From assembly GCF_000317435.1 (NCBI RefSeq), contig NC_019751.1, positions 4,526,001 through 4,590,000 of the forward strand: a DNA stretch of 64,000 bases, given 5' to 3'. A program made the position numbers and the translations under genes. Source of the stretch: Calothrix sp. PCC 6303 (lineage in GTDB: Bacteria; Cyanobacteriota; Cyanobacteriia; Cyanobacteriales; Nostocaceae). Positions 26,302-36,009 of the stretch are shown in pieces. Position 1 is the stretch's first letter. Each line of letters opens with the position of its first letter. The notes under the pieces are model-generated. The model was not told the DNA's origin and ran no database searches. It saw nothing but the letters and a program-made list of their open reading frames with translations.

Positions 26302-28527
26302 ATGCTGAAGAAGCTGCAAAAAAAGCAAATCTCCCTAATTGCGGGTGCCGGTTTATGTGCCTTTCTAGCTGGAGCAATGGTTTCAGCACCAGAGATTGGT
26401 AGGAATTTTGGTAGTTGGTTAAAAACTGGTAATAGCAAACCAGAACAACTTTCTGAGGAAACCACAGCAAAATCAGCCGTTTTACCGCTGGTATTGCAAT
26501 CTCCCCAGGAACGAGCGACAAAATTAGAGGCTCTTGCCAAAAATTCCCAGTCACCAGATCGTGAACGCGCACGTTATCTGTTGGCAAGTGATTTGATTGA
26601 GAAAAAAGACGCAAAGTCTGCTCTCAAATTACTGGATGGTTTAGAACGTGATTATCCTCTCCTAGCACCTTATGTGTTGCTACGGCAAGCGGCAGCATAC
26701 GACTTGCTACAAGAAGAAGCAAAAGCTTCCGATATCAGGCAAAGGGTTGTCAAAGATTATCCCACTCAACCTGCTGCCGTTAGGGCATTGTATCTAATTG
26801 GTACCCCCCAATACCAAGATAAAGCGATCGCGCAATTTCCCTCACACCCTCTAACTTGGGAAATTATCCGTCAACGCTTAAACAAAGACCCCAAACAACC
26901 GCAACTGCAACTTAATTTGGCAAAGTATGCTTATGATCAACCGGGTATAGTAGGTGTACTTGATCAACTTGTCAGCGATACCACCCTCAAACCCGAAGAT
27001 TTTGAAGTAATTGGCAGCGCTTACTGGGAAAATAGCGAATTTGGTAAAGCTGCCACAGCTTATAGCAAAGCAACCCCTACAGCACGCAATGTATACAGAT
27101 CTGGACGTGGTTTACAAGTCAGTGGACAACGAGAGCAAGCTGTGGCAATCTACCAACAGCTAATCAAGGAATTTCCTGAAGCTCCAGAAACCGCTACCGC
27201 ACTATTACGACTAGCAGAACTTCAGAAATCTCGTAAAGATGCATTGCCATTACTTGACAAAGTAGTCGCCACATTCCCCAATAAAGCCGGGGTTGCACTG
27301 ACGGAAAAAGCCAAAATTCTCCAATCTCAAAATGATGCCAAAGGTGCAGAAGCCGCCAGAAAGCTGTTAATTACCAAATTTGGCAAAACAGAAGAAGCCG
27401 CCGCATACCGTTGGAAGGTTGCCCAAGAAAAAGCAAAAGCCAAAGACTACAAAGCCGCTTGGCAATGGGCAGAACCAATTCCCACCAATAACCCTGATAG
27501 CATTTTGGCACCTAGAGCCGGCTTTTGGGTAGGGAAATGGGCGACGAAATTGGCTCAAAATCAACAAGCAAAGCAAGCTTATGAATATGTGTTGAGTAAC
27601 TTTCCATATTCTTACTATGCTTGGCGTTCCGCTAGTCTTTTAGGGTTGAACGTAGGGAATTTTAACAGTCTGCGTAACACTCTTCCCTTGATTGTCCAAT
27701 TACCACGTCCTTTACCCACAGCAGGTTCTGATACCTTCAAAGAATTATACTTGCTAGGACAAGATCGGGATGCTTGGTGGCAGTGGCAAACCGAATTTCA
27801 AAACAAAATGCAACCCACTATTCCCGAACAGTATACTGAAGGGTTGATGCGGTTAGCTAAGGGTGAAAATCTAATTGGGATTGATAAAGTTTCTAAATTA
27901 GAAGATCGAGAAACACCCGAAGAGGAAGCCGAATATCGGGAATTTAGCAAGAAAATCGCCTATTGGCAAGCACGTTACCCTTTCCCCTACGTGGATGAAG
28001 TGGAGAAAAACGCCCAAAAATACAAAGTAAACCCTTTGTTGGTGACAGCTTTGATTCGTCAAGAATCACGATTTGAAACCAAAGCCAAATCAACCGCAGG
28101 TGCCACAGGTTTAATGCAAGTAATGCCAGCAACCGCTAAATGGATTGCCCCCCAAATCAAACAGGATATGAAGAATATCAACCTGGAGAAACCAGAAGAT
28201 AATATCATGCTGGGAACTTGGTATTTAGGGCATACCCATGACCAATATCAAGGTAATTCCTTACTAGCGATCGCATCTTACAACGCAGGACCTGGAAACG
28301 TCTCCAAATGGTTGACAACTATCCCCAAGGATGACCCCGACGATTTCGTTGAAAATATCCCCTTTGACGAAACTAAAAACTATGTCCGTCAGGTATTAGG
28401 CAACTATTGGAACTATTTGCGGCTATACAGTCCAGAAACTTCCAAAATAGTTTCTCAATATGCCGCCGATCACCCACAACTACCACATCAAGAATCAGCA
28501 AGTCCATCACCTGGGAAGAAGAAGTAG
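26302..28527 (+). CDS. Lytic murein transglycosylase with TPR-like arm
   Basis: 741 residues. An N-terminal hydrophobic segment (LIAGAGLCAFLAGAMVSA) exports or anchors it. Residues of about 75-480 are alpha-alpha superhelical repeats of the Slt70/TPR kind (for example AKASDIRQRVVKDYPTQPAAVRAL). The C-terminal SLT domain has the catalytic Glu in ALIRQESRF, then TGLMQVMPATAKW and ASYNAGPGNV. It cuts peptidoglycan between MurNAc and GlcNAc to leave an anhydro end. Followed by two strong hairpins and convergent with dnaK. Confidence 0.94.
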   Translation: MLKKLQKKQISLIAGAGLCAFLAGAMVSAPEIGRNFGSWLKTGNSKPEQLSEETTAKSAVLPLVLQSPQERATKLEALAKNSQSPDRERARYLLASDLIEKKDAKSALKLLDGLERDYPLLAPYVLLRQAAAYDLLQEEAKASDIRQRVVKDYPTQPAAVRALYLIGTPQYQDKAIAQFPSHPLTWEIIRQRLNKDPKQPQLQLNLAKYAYDQPGIVGVLDQLVSDTTLKPEDFEVIGSAYWENSEFGKAATAYSKATPTARNVYRSGRGLQVSGQREQAVAIYQQLIKEFPEAPETATALLRLAELQKSRKDALPLLDKVVATFPNKAGVALTEKAKILQSQNDAKGAEAARKLLITKFGKTEEAAAYRWKVAQEKAKAKDYKAAWQWAEPIPTNNPDSILAPRAGFWVGKWATKLAQNQQAKQAYEYVLSNFPYSYYAWRSASLLGLNVGNFNSLRNTLPLIVQLPRPLPTAGSDTFKELYLLGQDRDAWWQWQTEFQNKMQPTIPEQYTEGLMRLAKGENLIGIDKVSKLEDRETPEEEAEYREFSKKIAYWQARYPFPYVDEVEKNAQKYKVNPLLVTALIRQESRFETKAKSTAGATGLMQVMPATAKWIAPQIKQDMKNINLEKPEDNIMLGTWYLGHTHDQYQGNSLLAIASYNAGPGNVSKWLTTIPKDDPDDFVENIPFDETKNYVRQVLGNYWNYLRLYSPETSKIVSQYAADHPQLPHQESASPSPGKKK

Positions 28528-28614
28528 AAAGCAGGGAACAGCGTCAAGAAGAGGAAAAAGGGCAGTTCTTGCTGGGAGCAAGGGGGAAAACTGGAACGGA
28601 GCGTATGCCGTCCG

Positions 28615-28645
28615 ACAAGCCCCGCCCTGTAAGGGCGGGGCTTGT
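28615..28645. repeat. GC-rich 14-bp perfect hairpin
   Basis: ACAAGCCCCGCCCT-GTA-AGGGCGGGGCTTGT. Perfect stem with a 3-base loop, 90 bp after the transglycosylase stop. It has no T-tract, so it is either a dispersed repeat or an imperfect terminator. The rest of 28528-28813 holds no gene. Confidence 0.6.
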
Positions 28646-28813
28646 ACCCATGACGCTCACGGCGGAAGCCTGCTCCTTTTCCCCCTGCCTCTTCGATCAA
28701 TGAGGGCAGTAGGCAGTAGAGGGGTTTTTGGAGGAAGCTTGAACTCCCAGCAAAAACTTTTCCCCTTAAAAGGGGAGACTTCTACTATGTTTGGTTTGGG
28801 GAGAAAAAACAAA

Positions 28814-28844
28814 AACTCCGACCTCTCATTTAGAGGTCGGAGTT
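28814..28844 (-). terminator. Intrinsic terminator of dnaK
   Basis: AACTCCGACCTCT-CATTT-AGAGGTCGGAGTT: 13-bp perfect stem. Read on the minus strand it is followed by TTTTGTTTTTTC, a good T-tract, 30 bp after the dnaK stop. Confidence 0.85.
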
Positions 28845-28874
28845 AATTCCTACTTAGCAGTTACTAAGTACCAT

Positions 28875-30782
28875 TTACTTACTTTCGGTAAAGTCAGCGT
28901 CAATCACATCATCTCCGCTACCACCGGAAGGTGCAGCACCATCAGTAGGTTCTGTACCCATACCTGCATCAGGTGTACCACCTTGTTGCTGATAGATGTT
29001 GCTACCCACTGCAAACAGTGCTTGTTGCAATTCTGGCATTAACTTCTGAATTTGATCGTCATCTTCTTTCGCAACCGCTTCCTTCAAGTCTTTGACTAAA
29101 CCTTCAACTTTGGTTTTGTCAGCTTCTGGAACCTTGTCACCAAGTTCTTGGATTTGCTTCTCTGCTTGGTAAGCGAGGGAATCAGCTTGGTTTTTGCGGT
29201 CGATTTTTTCTCGACGTTCTTTGTCTGTGTTTGCGTTTTGTTCTGCATCACGCACCATCCGTTCCACATCAGTCTTATCGAGGGTGGAAGCACCTGTGAT
29301 GCTGATGGATTGTTCCTTACCTGTACCCTTATCTTTCGCAGTTACGTTCAAGATACCGTTAGCATCGATGTCGAATACAACTTCGATTTGGGGTACACCG
29401 CGAGGTGCAGCAGGGATACCATCTAAGCGGAAAGTTCCCAGACTCTTATTGTCACCAGATATTTCCCGTTCCCCTTGAAGAACGTGGATTTCCACATTAG
29501 TTTGTCCGTCAACTGCGGTGGAGAATACTTCCGATTTCTTGGTGGGAATTGTGGTGTTACGGGGGATAATCTTGGTCATAACACCACCCAAGGTTTCTAC
29601 ACCTAGAGATAGTGGTGTTACATCTAGCAACAAGATACCAGTAACATCACCAGCTAATACACCTGCTTGGATTGCAGCACCAACAGCTACAACTTCATCA
29701 GGGTTAACGGTTTGGTTAGGATCTCTACCTAAAGCGCGTTTCACCAATTCCTGAACTGCGGGAATTCGGGTTGAACCACCCACCAATACCACTTCGTCAA
29801 TTGCACCTTTGTCTAATTTGGCATCACGAAGTGCATTTTCAACGGGAGTACGGCAACGATCGATTAAGTCGGAGCAAATTTCCTCAAACTTAGCACGAGT
29901 CAGAACTGTATCGAGGTGCTTTGGTCCGTCTTGGGTGGCAGTAATGAAGGGGAGGTTGATTTCTGCTTGAGTAACGCTAGAAAGTTCAATTTTTGCCTTT
30001 TCTGCGGCTTCTGTCAGACGTTGCAAAGCTTGTTTATCTTTACGTAAGTCAATGCCTTCAGCACTGCGGAATTCTGCTGCGAGGAAGTCAACAATTTTTT
30101 TGTCGAAGTCGTCACCACCAAGGTGAGTATCTCCAGAAGTTGCTAATACTTCAAATACGCCTTCGCCAACTTCTAGTACTGATACGTCAAAGGTACCACC
30201 ACCAAGGTCAAATACTAAGATAGTTTCGTTACTCTTTTTGTCGAAACCATACGCTAAGGAAGCTGCTGTTGGTTCGTTGATGATGCGAAGTACTTCGATA
30301 CCAGCGATTTTACCAGCATCTTTGGTGGCTTGGCGCTGGGAATCGTTGAAGTAAGCGGGGACAGTAATTACAGCTTGGGTAACGGTTTCACCCAGGTATT
30401 TGCTGGCATCTTCAACCAACTTCCGCAAAACCTTTGCAGAAATTTCTTCCGGTGCAAAAGGTTTACCGACTTGAGGACAATCCAGTTTGACGTTACCACC
30501 ACTTTGAAGCACTTTGTAAGAAACTTCAGTGGATTCGTTGCCAACTTCCTCAAAACGACGACCAATAAAGCGCTTTACTGAGTAAAAAGTATTCTCAGTA
30601 TTCATTACTGCTTGACGTTTAGCGATTTGTCCAACTAGAGTATCGCCATTTTTCGCAAACGCAACAACTGAAGGTGTTGTGCGAAATCCTTCTGCATTGG
30701 CAATAACCGTGGGTTTACCACCTTCCATGACTGCCACGCAGGAGTTCGTTGTTCCTAAGTCTATTCCAACTACTTTTGCCAT
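28875..30782 (-). CDS. dnaK: Hsp70 chaperone DnaK
   Basis: 635 residues, normal length. ATPase domain signatures: [14 protein letters not shown] at the N-terminus, [18 protein letters not shown], and [16 protein letters not shown]. Then the substrate domain ([16 protein letters not shown]), the helical lid and the acidic tail ending [12 protein letters not shown] typical of bacterial DnaK. Cyanobacteria carry several DnaK copies; the complete tail suggests the main housekeeping type (DnaK2-like). No grpE or dnaJ adjoins. Strong terminator at 28814-28844. Confidence 0.97.
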   Translation of the reverse strand: MAKVVGIDLGTTNSCVAVMEGGKPTVIANAEGFRTTPSVVAFAKNGDTLVGQIAKRQAVMNTENTFYSVKRFIGRRFEEVGNESTEVSYKVLQSGGNVKLDCPQVGKPFAPEEISAKVLRKLVEDASKYLGETVTQAVITVPAYFNDSQRQATKDAGKIAGIEVLRIINEPTAASLAYGFDKKSNETILVFDLGGGTFDVSVLEVGEGVFEVLATSGDTHLGGDDFDKKIVDFLAAEFRSAEGIDLRKDKQALQRLTEAAEKAKIELSSVTQAEINLPFITATQDGPKHLDTVLTRAKFEEICSDLIDRCRTPVENALRDAKLDKGAIDEVVLVGGSTRIPAVQELVKRALGRDPNQTVNPDEVVAVGAAIQAGVLAGDVTGILLLDVTPLSLGVETLGGVMTKIIPRNTTIPTKKSEVFSTAVDGQTNVEIHVLQGEREISGDNKSLGTFRLDGIPAAPRGVPQIEVVFDIDANGILNVTAKDKGTGKEQSISITGASTLDKTDVERMVRDAEQNANTDKERREKIDRKNQADSLAYQAEKQIQELGDKVPEADKTKVEGLVKDLKEAVAKEDDDQIQKLMPELQQALFAVGSNIYQQQGGTPDAGMGTEPTDGAAPSGGSGDDVIDADFTESK

Positions 30783-31433
30783 TTTGGGTGTTGGCTCCGT
30801 GTATAACTACAAAAAAGAATGAGTGTATTAAATGCTAGAGGTCTTGAACTAACTGAGTTCAGAGGGCAGCCAGTTCAGCATGATAACCTTTGGTTAATCA
30901 TTTTTTGGGAAATACATCCCAAATTATGCTGATATATATAGTTTCAAAAAGCATAAATATTTATCTCATGCCCTAAGTTTGTAAGGTTTTATCCCTACTG
31001 GGTGAACTACAACGCCCCTGTCCCTGAGCAAAATGCTTTTGGGAATACTTTACTTTGTAATTCTGAGCCTGTGTAGCCTATCTATGAAGGGTGGTTTCCC
31101 GAACTTTGTTTGGACGGTTACACTTCACTAGCTATCCAATTGGCTCTTTGTCAATTCATTAAGGTTACTCTGTCTAATGTATGGGAATTAATACTGTAAG
31201 TAATTCGCGTGAACCGTAAATTTGAAGTGGTGTTTGCCGTCAAGTGTGGAGTATTGGGTAAACATAAGTTAGTTTAGTGTTGAAAATTGTCGTTGTAGGG
31301 AGTGAGTAGTGAGTAGCGAATGGTGAGTAGGGGTAAGCGGAAACATTTGGGGTGGCTGTGGCTAGAAACCAGTCGATGAACTTACTTGCGACTTGCGACT
31401 TGTTTTAATAAATCGGGGAGTTGAAGCCTCAAA
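30783..31433. other. Gene-free stretch upstream of dnaK, with short repeats
   Basis: Holds the dnaK promoter region (next to 30783). I did not find a CIRCE element (TTAGCACTC-N9-GAGTGCTAA). At 31295-31333 lies a GAGTAG/GTGAGTA heptad tract (STRR type), and at 31384-31402 a tandem ACTTGCG repeat. No gene seen. Confidence 0.5.
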
Positions 31434-32324
31434 TCATCTGTTGTAGTTAAAAGTCTCTAAATGTTGCCAGATATCATCTACTAAATTATCACTTGTAATA
31501 TCAAACCATTGGATTTCAGGGATTGCGCGAAACCAGGTTCTTTGGCGTTTGGCAAATTGTCGGGTGTGTAAAGTAATTAATTCTTCAGCTACCTCTAAGG
31601 AAATCTCACCAGCTAAGTACTGTTTGATTTCTTGATACCCCAAGGTATTTAACAACGGTAAATCCTTACCATATTTTTGACTCAAATAATTCACTTCTTC
31701 AACAAATCCATCTTGAATCATTTTTTTGGTGCGTTGAGCGATACGCTGAATTAGGTGTTGGGGGTCACAATCTAAGCCGATTTGGATAATTGGGTAACTT
31801 GGTGGATTTTCTCCTTGCTGCTGAGAAATGGGAATCCCGGTAATGTAGTAGACTTCTAGAGCGCGTAATGTGCGTACAGAGTCATGGGAGTGGATTTTTT
31901 CAGCAGCAATAGCATCAACCTGTTGCAGCATCTGATATGCCTGCATTTGTCCAATTGATTCGAGATGCGATCGCAGTTCATAATTAGGGGCTACTTTTGG
32001 TATTTTCATCCCCCTAACTATAGATTTAATGTATAAACCAGTACCCCCAACCAGTAAAGTTTGCTTTTCTGCTTGCTCAATTAAACCTTGTGCTTGTTCT
32101 TGATAATCAGCCAAAGTCATAATTTCTGTAGGTTCGCAGATATCAATTAGGTGGTGAGGAACTAATGCTTGTTCGGTTTTGCTTGGTTTTGCTGTCCCGA
32201 TATCAAACTCACGATAAACTAGGCGTGAATCTGCACTCAAAATTCTGCTACCCAAGCGCTGCGCCAAAATCATCGCCAAACCAGATTTTCCCGTGGCTGT
32301 TGCACCACAAATCACAATTAACAA
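31434..32324 (-). CDS. miaA: tRNA dimethylallyltransferase
   Basis: 296 residues. P-loop at the N-terminus (ICGATATGKSGLA), the DSRLVYREFDIGTAKPS segment, PHHLIDICEP, and the C-terminal RQFAKRQRTWFR tRNA-binding motif. Adds the isopentenyl group to A37 of tRNAs reading UNN codons. The longest start is TTG at 32324 directly after a stop; GTG at 32315 is the only near alternative, so the start codon is non-ATG either way. Confidence 0.95.
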   Translation of the reverse strand: MLIVICGATATGKSGLAMILAQRLGSRILSADSRLVYREFDIGTAKPSKTEQALVPHHLIDICEPTEIMTLADYQEQAQGLIEQAEKQTLLVGGTGLYIKSIVRGMKIPKVAPNYELRSHLESIGQMQAYQMLQQVDAIAAEKIHSHDSVRTLRALEVYYITGIPISQQQGENPPSYPIIQIGLDCDPQHLIQRIAQRTKKMIQDGFVEEVNYLSQKYGKDLPLLNTLGYQEIKQYLAGEISLEVAEELITLHTRQFAKRQRTWFRAIPEIQWFDITSDNLVDDIWQHLETFNYNR

Positions 32325-32841
32325 TTAACTACCTCTAAAAGAACAAAACGCCTCAGGAAAATACAATACCAAGATTAATTATTGATGTTTCGGGTACCTA
32401 TCGATGCTGTTTTAGTTAAATCTGGAAGTAAGCGAAGCTTGCGCGACGGCAGTCGTTCGCGCTTCTGCTGTAGCTATTGCTGCACAAAGACATTTGATGA
32501 AACACAGCTTGATTGTGGAAGAGTAAGCTGAATACCAAGTGAATAGGTGTAGGGTGTGTGACACTTTGAGTGAACATGTTAGGTAAATAAGGGTTTGTCG
32601 TGTCACGCACCATCAATCGTTGGTGAAAATAGCGACGCTACCCGAACGTTCATGTCATGGTTAAATTGCTGTCAAGAATAAAAGTCAAAGACGTGTACCA
32701 ATCGACATTCTGATTTTTTCTTTTTACCCCGATTTACCGAGCGGATACAATTTCAACATCTTCCATGTTATTTCATATCCCTAATTTAGCTGGAAATCAG
32801 TGATATTTGTTTCTAATAACAGGTCAAGCTTACCACGGGAT
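32325..32841. other. Gene-free stretch between the transporter and miaA
   Basis: 517 bp. Contains an inverted GC-rich patch (GAAGCTTGCGCGACGGCAG then TCGTTCGCGCTTC, around 32434-32465) and otherwise AT-rich DNA. Two overlapping 64-66 codon minus-strand frames here have no protein-like pattern. Confidence 0.45.
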
Positions 32842-34152
32842 TTAAGTCAGTCGGCGCTTCCACAACAAGCAAATAATTTCAACTAGCATCCCGATAACCA
32901 TGGCAATTGCAGCGGCTGTTGCTCCCTGAATACCAAACTTTACAGCCAAAGTTGCAACCATCAATAAGACTCCGGTACTAATCCAAGTGGCAAGATTAAC
33001 GCTACCTGTGCGTCCTTCGCTCACTAAAAAGCCCTGTGTCGCATTTTGCATTGCCACCATCAGGGGAACTCCTGTACATACCAATAAAACAGGTTTGATG
33101 GCTGCGATGAGATCACTATCGTTACCAATAAAGCTACGTACTATTTGATTTCCTAGAGGTGTGGAAGCCATCAGCAGCAACAGTAACGAGCAAATACCAC
33201 CCACCATCACAGCAAAGGAAAACAGTAGCTTATCGGTGGCTTTACCGCGATATTTAATAATAATTTGTTGAATCATCCGCGTTGAGTTGGCAATTACCAG
33301 TACCAAACCCCAAGCCGCAGACCAAGATGCGATCGCTATTTCGGCATCACCCGCACGGGCTATGATTCCCATTAATAAAGCGCGTCCTCCCCACACTACC
33401 ATCATCGTGTTTCCCAAGGGAAAATAAAACCGCCATACTTGCCGTAAGTTCTGGGGTAATTTGGTTTCTGTGGGGGTGGTTTCTGTGGGGGGTGGAGGCA
33501 AGGTTGCACCACTGCGATAGGCAAAAATCGTCACTACAATTGCTTCGACAATGACCCCAATAATTAACGCTAACCCTGCCAAAATTGCACCGGGTACATT
33601 TGAGACAAAACCTACTGCCAACACCAATCCTAGGGTCAGTAAACGTGTCATACTGGCTTTGGCGATAGCGTGAGACTGCCCTTGAAAAATCAGCAAACCT
33701 TGGAAATAGCGCCGCCATGCGATCGCAAAAGCCCAACCACCCATTAAAAATAGGACTTGGCGGACGGTAGCAGCTAATTCCGGAGGTACTCCTAAGATAC
33801 GGTTTCCTACTGCTTCAAAAAATATTGGTATCGAAAGCAGGGTTAAAAGAAAACTCAGTCCACCCCCGGCAATCAAAGTAAAGCGCCATAATGCTTTTCG
33901 AGATATTTGATCAGCGGCTAAGGCATTGGAAGCATGGAGAATCATAATAATTGGGCTTTCAAAAAATATTGCCAAAGACTTGGCAATTCCCAATGCTGCT
34001 AAATTCATCCGGGCATCATGCAAATAAGCCAAGGCTGTTGTCACCATCGGATCACCACATGCCATAGTGACATCACTGAGGGACAAAGGTAAAAATTCCC
34101 GCCACAACCTACCCAATCCAACTTCACGGGAATTATTATCTAATGATTTCAC
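32842..34152 (-). CDS. MOP-superfamily (MATE/ANKH-like) membrane transporter
   Basis: 436 residues from a GTG at 34152, with about 12 hydrophobic helices and no signal peptide. The N-terminus (LWREFLPLSLSDVTMACGDP, then LAALGIAKSLAIFFESPIIM) resembles the ANKH / MATE-like lineage of the MOP flippase superfamily more than drug-type MATE pumps. There is a two-fold pattern of six-helix halves, with a Pro/Thr-rich cytoplasmic loop in the middle (TLPPPPTETTPTETK). The substrate is unknown. The start overlaps the end of a small upstream frame by 17 bases, suggesting coupling or a decayed gene. Confidence 0.7.
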   Translation of the reverse strand: MKSLDNNSREVGLGRLWREFLPLSLSDVTMACGDPMVTTALAYLHDARMNLAALGIAKSLAIFFESPIIMILHASNALAADQISRKALWRFTLIAGGGLSFLLTLLSIPIFFEAVGNRILGVPPELAATVRQVLFLMGGWAFAIAWRRYFQGLLIFQGQSHAIAKASMTRLLTLGLVLAVGFVSNVPGAILAGLALIIGVIVEAIVVTIFAYRSGATLPPPPTETTPTETKLPQNLRQVWRFYFPLGNTMMVVWGGRALLMGIIARAGDAEIAIASWSAAWGLVLVIANSTRMIQQIIIKYRGKATDKLLFSFAVMVGGICSLLLLLMASTPLGNQIVRSFIGNDSDLIAAIKPVLLVCTGVPLMVAMQNATQGFLVSEGRTGSVNLATWISTGVLLMVATLAVKFGIQGATAAAIAMVIGMLVEIICLLWKRRLT

Positions 34153-34288
34153 TCTTTACTCCCACTGGTTCCAGGTTTTCAATTGCCTGGACTAAATCTG
34201 CATTTTCTAACAGTATCAAACCTTGTTCGGTGAGCCAGTCCAAATTGTACACTGTTTCCAAATAGCGATAATTTTTAAATAAGCCAAG
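34136..34288 (-). CDS. Possible small ORF or gene tail, 50 residues
   Basis: Frame from a TTG at 34288 to TAA at 34136, overlapping the transporter start. The product (LAYLKNYRYLETVYNLDWLT, then EQGLILLENADLVQAIENL) looks like real helical protein. The frame is closed upstream by a stop within the hairpin at 34305-34337, so it may be the tail of a gene cut by that repeat. Family unknown. Confidence 0.35.
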   Translation of the reverse strand, partial: LGLFKNYRYLETVYNLDWLTEQGLILLENADLVQAIENLEPVGVKSEIIR

Positions 34289-34304
34289 CCACCGTGAATA
34301 ACAA

Positions 34305-34337
34305 GATCCCCAACTTCTTAAAAAAGTCGGGGATCTA
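34305..34337. repeat. AGATCCCC...GGGGATCT hairpin
   Basis: AGATCCCCAACTT and AAGTCGGGGATCT pair over 13 bp with one mismatch around a 7-base loop. It resembles the hairpin at 49821-49855. It lies between divergent genes, so it is a dispersed repeat rather than a terminator. Confidence 0.6.
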
Positions 34338-34452
34338 AACCCCTGGATTTAAGGACAAGCGATCGCTCTCTCGCTACAATCTAGTAAAAATCTCTGTGAT
34401 GAAAGTACCCAAATTATGGGATGCTAGTTGGTTGATAGCGATATATTTCTAG

Positions 34453-35382
34453 ATGTCTACATCTTCAGTTTCGGTTAGGGTTCCCGCTACTACTGCGAAT
34501 TTAGGTCCTGGGTTTGATTGTATCGGTGCAGCTTTGACGCTCTACAACGATTTTAAGTTTACTTGCCTCAACCAAGGTGAAACGGTGATTCGTGTCGTTG
34601 GTGCCGAGGCTGCACGGGTGGATACTGATGGGAAAAATCTACTTTATCAAGCCTTCTTAGAGTTATTCCAACATCTAGGTAAAACACCACCACCTGTAGA
34701 AATTGAAATTAAATTGGGTGTTCCCCTAGCGCGAGGTTTGGGAAGTTCGGCAACGGCGATTGTCGGGGGGTTGGTTGCCGCAAATATTCTCGCAGGTGAA
34801 CCTTTAAGCCAACAGCAGGTAATGGATTTGGCAATTTCCATGGAGGGACACCCCGATAACGTTGTCCCAGCTTTGATTGGTGGTTGTCGATTGGCGGCAA
34901 CGGGTGCAAATGGTTGGGAAATTTGTGATATTCCCTGGCATGAAAGTATTATTCCAGTTGTGGCAATTCCAGATTTTGAACTTTCCACAGCAGAAGCAAG
35001 AAGGGTGTTACCAACCGAATATAGTCGCGCTGATGCGATTTTTAATGCTGCACATTTAGGATTATTATTGCGGGGTTTGGCAACAGGTGAAAAAAGTTGG
35101 CTCCAAGGAGCTATGCAAGATAAAATACATCAACCCTACAGAAAGTCACTGATTCAAGGTTTTGATGTCGTAGCGGATGCAGCTATTAATGCTGCGGCTT
35201 ATGGCATGGTAATTAGTGGTGCAGGTCCAACATTGTTAGCACTAACTGATACGAATTATACATTAGATGTAGTGGCAGCAATGGCAACAGCTTGGCAAAA
35301 ATTAGGCGTTAAAGCCGAAGTGCGATCGCTTGCTATCGATAATCAAGGTGCAGTCGTGATTCCAGAAAGTGGGGAATCATAG
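34453..35382 (+). CDS. thrB: Homoserine kinase
   Basis: 309 residues, normal size. GHMP kinase fold: VRVPATTANLGPGFDCIGAAL at the N-terminus, the ATP-binding PLARGLGSSATAIVGGLV loop, EGHPDNVVPALIGG and the C-terminal MVISGAGPTLLAL. Phosphorylates homoserine for threonine synthesis. The next gene starts 2 bases after its stop, so the two are almost certainly co-transcribed and probably coupled. Confidence 0.96.
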   Translation: MSTSSVSVRVPATTANLGPGFDCIGAALTLYNDFKFTCLNQGETVIRVVGAEAARVDTDGKNLLYQAFLELFQHLGKTPPPVEIEIKLGVPLARGLGSSATAIVGGLVAANILAGEPLSQQQVMDLAISMEGHPDNVVPALIGGCRLAATGANGWEICDIPWHESIIPVVAIPDFELSTAEARRVLPTEYSRADAIFNAAHLGLLLRGLATGEKSWLQGAMQDKIHQPYRKSLIQGFDVVADAAINAAAYGMVISGAGPTLLALTDTNYTLDVVAAMATAWQKLGVKAEVRSLAIDNQGAVVIPESGES

Positions 35383-35384
35383 TT

Positions 35385-35891
35385 ATGGAACAAATTTCAG
35401 CCGAAATTAATGCACTCAATGCCCAAATTCAGGCTTTACTAGAAGAACGTGAAACCTTAACGTCTGTTAACTTCGATAGTAGTGACGACTCACTCGAAAG
35501 CATCGTTGCCGCCTATCGCCGCCAAGCTAGAGAAAACCCCGCACTCGCCGCTGAAGTTAAAGGGATCGATGATGCGATCGCATTCTTGGAAAAACAACTG
35601 AAACAAAAGCAATCCCAGTTACAACGTCTGCCTGTAAAAGTTAAACGCTCTTTACAAGAAGAACAGCTAGAAATTGCCCGCGAAGAAGCTCAAATCCATG
35701 CCAAACTCATCAACGAATTAGCTGCTGAGTTAACCGCCGAAATCCGGCAACTCAAAGCTTGTGCTGATGAACTTAGTCCCCTGTATTGGCAAATCTATTA
35801 CAAACCCTTTATTACGGGCTTTAAAACCATTTCTGTCCCCTATGTTCGTTCTGATGGGGAAGTTTGGACAATTGTCAACCGGATTGTTTAG
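35385..35891 (+). CDS. Coiled-coil hypothetical protein downstream of thrB
   Basis: 168 residues, rich in Glu, Gln and Leu. Residues 1-20 and about 65-125 are strongly heptad-like coiled coils (EKQLKQKQSQLQRL, then EREEAQIHAKLINELAAEL-type sequence). The C-terminal 35 residues (YWQIYYKPFITGFKTISVPY) are a conserved-looking non-coiled end. I do not recognise the family. Tight linkage to thrB suggests a shared transcript but does not reveal function. Confidence 0.75.
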   Translation: MEQISAEINALNAQIQALLEERETLTSVNFDSSDDSLESIVAAYRRQARENPALAAEVKGIDDAIAFLEKQLKQKQSQLQRLPVKVKRSLQEEQLEIAREEAQIHAKLINELAAELTAEIRQLKACADELSPLYWQIYYKPFITGFKTISVPYVRSDGEVWTIVNRIV

Positions 35892-36009
35892 CTTTATTTT
35901 ATACTTTTGGGGGGTTAGCTATTAGCCAAAACTTAATACAAGAAAGGCTAATAGCTATTTGAAAAGTCCAATTTTGAACCGTTTTCAGTATAGCTATAGA
36001 GTGGTTATT

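Noticed and set aside
29096-30581. Plus-strand frames opposite dnaK
   Set aside because: Codon-bias shadows of a highly expressed gene.
32412-32616. 64-66 codon minus-strand frames
   Set aside because: They read through a GC-rich repeat and AT-rich flank with no family features.
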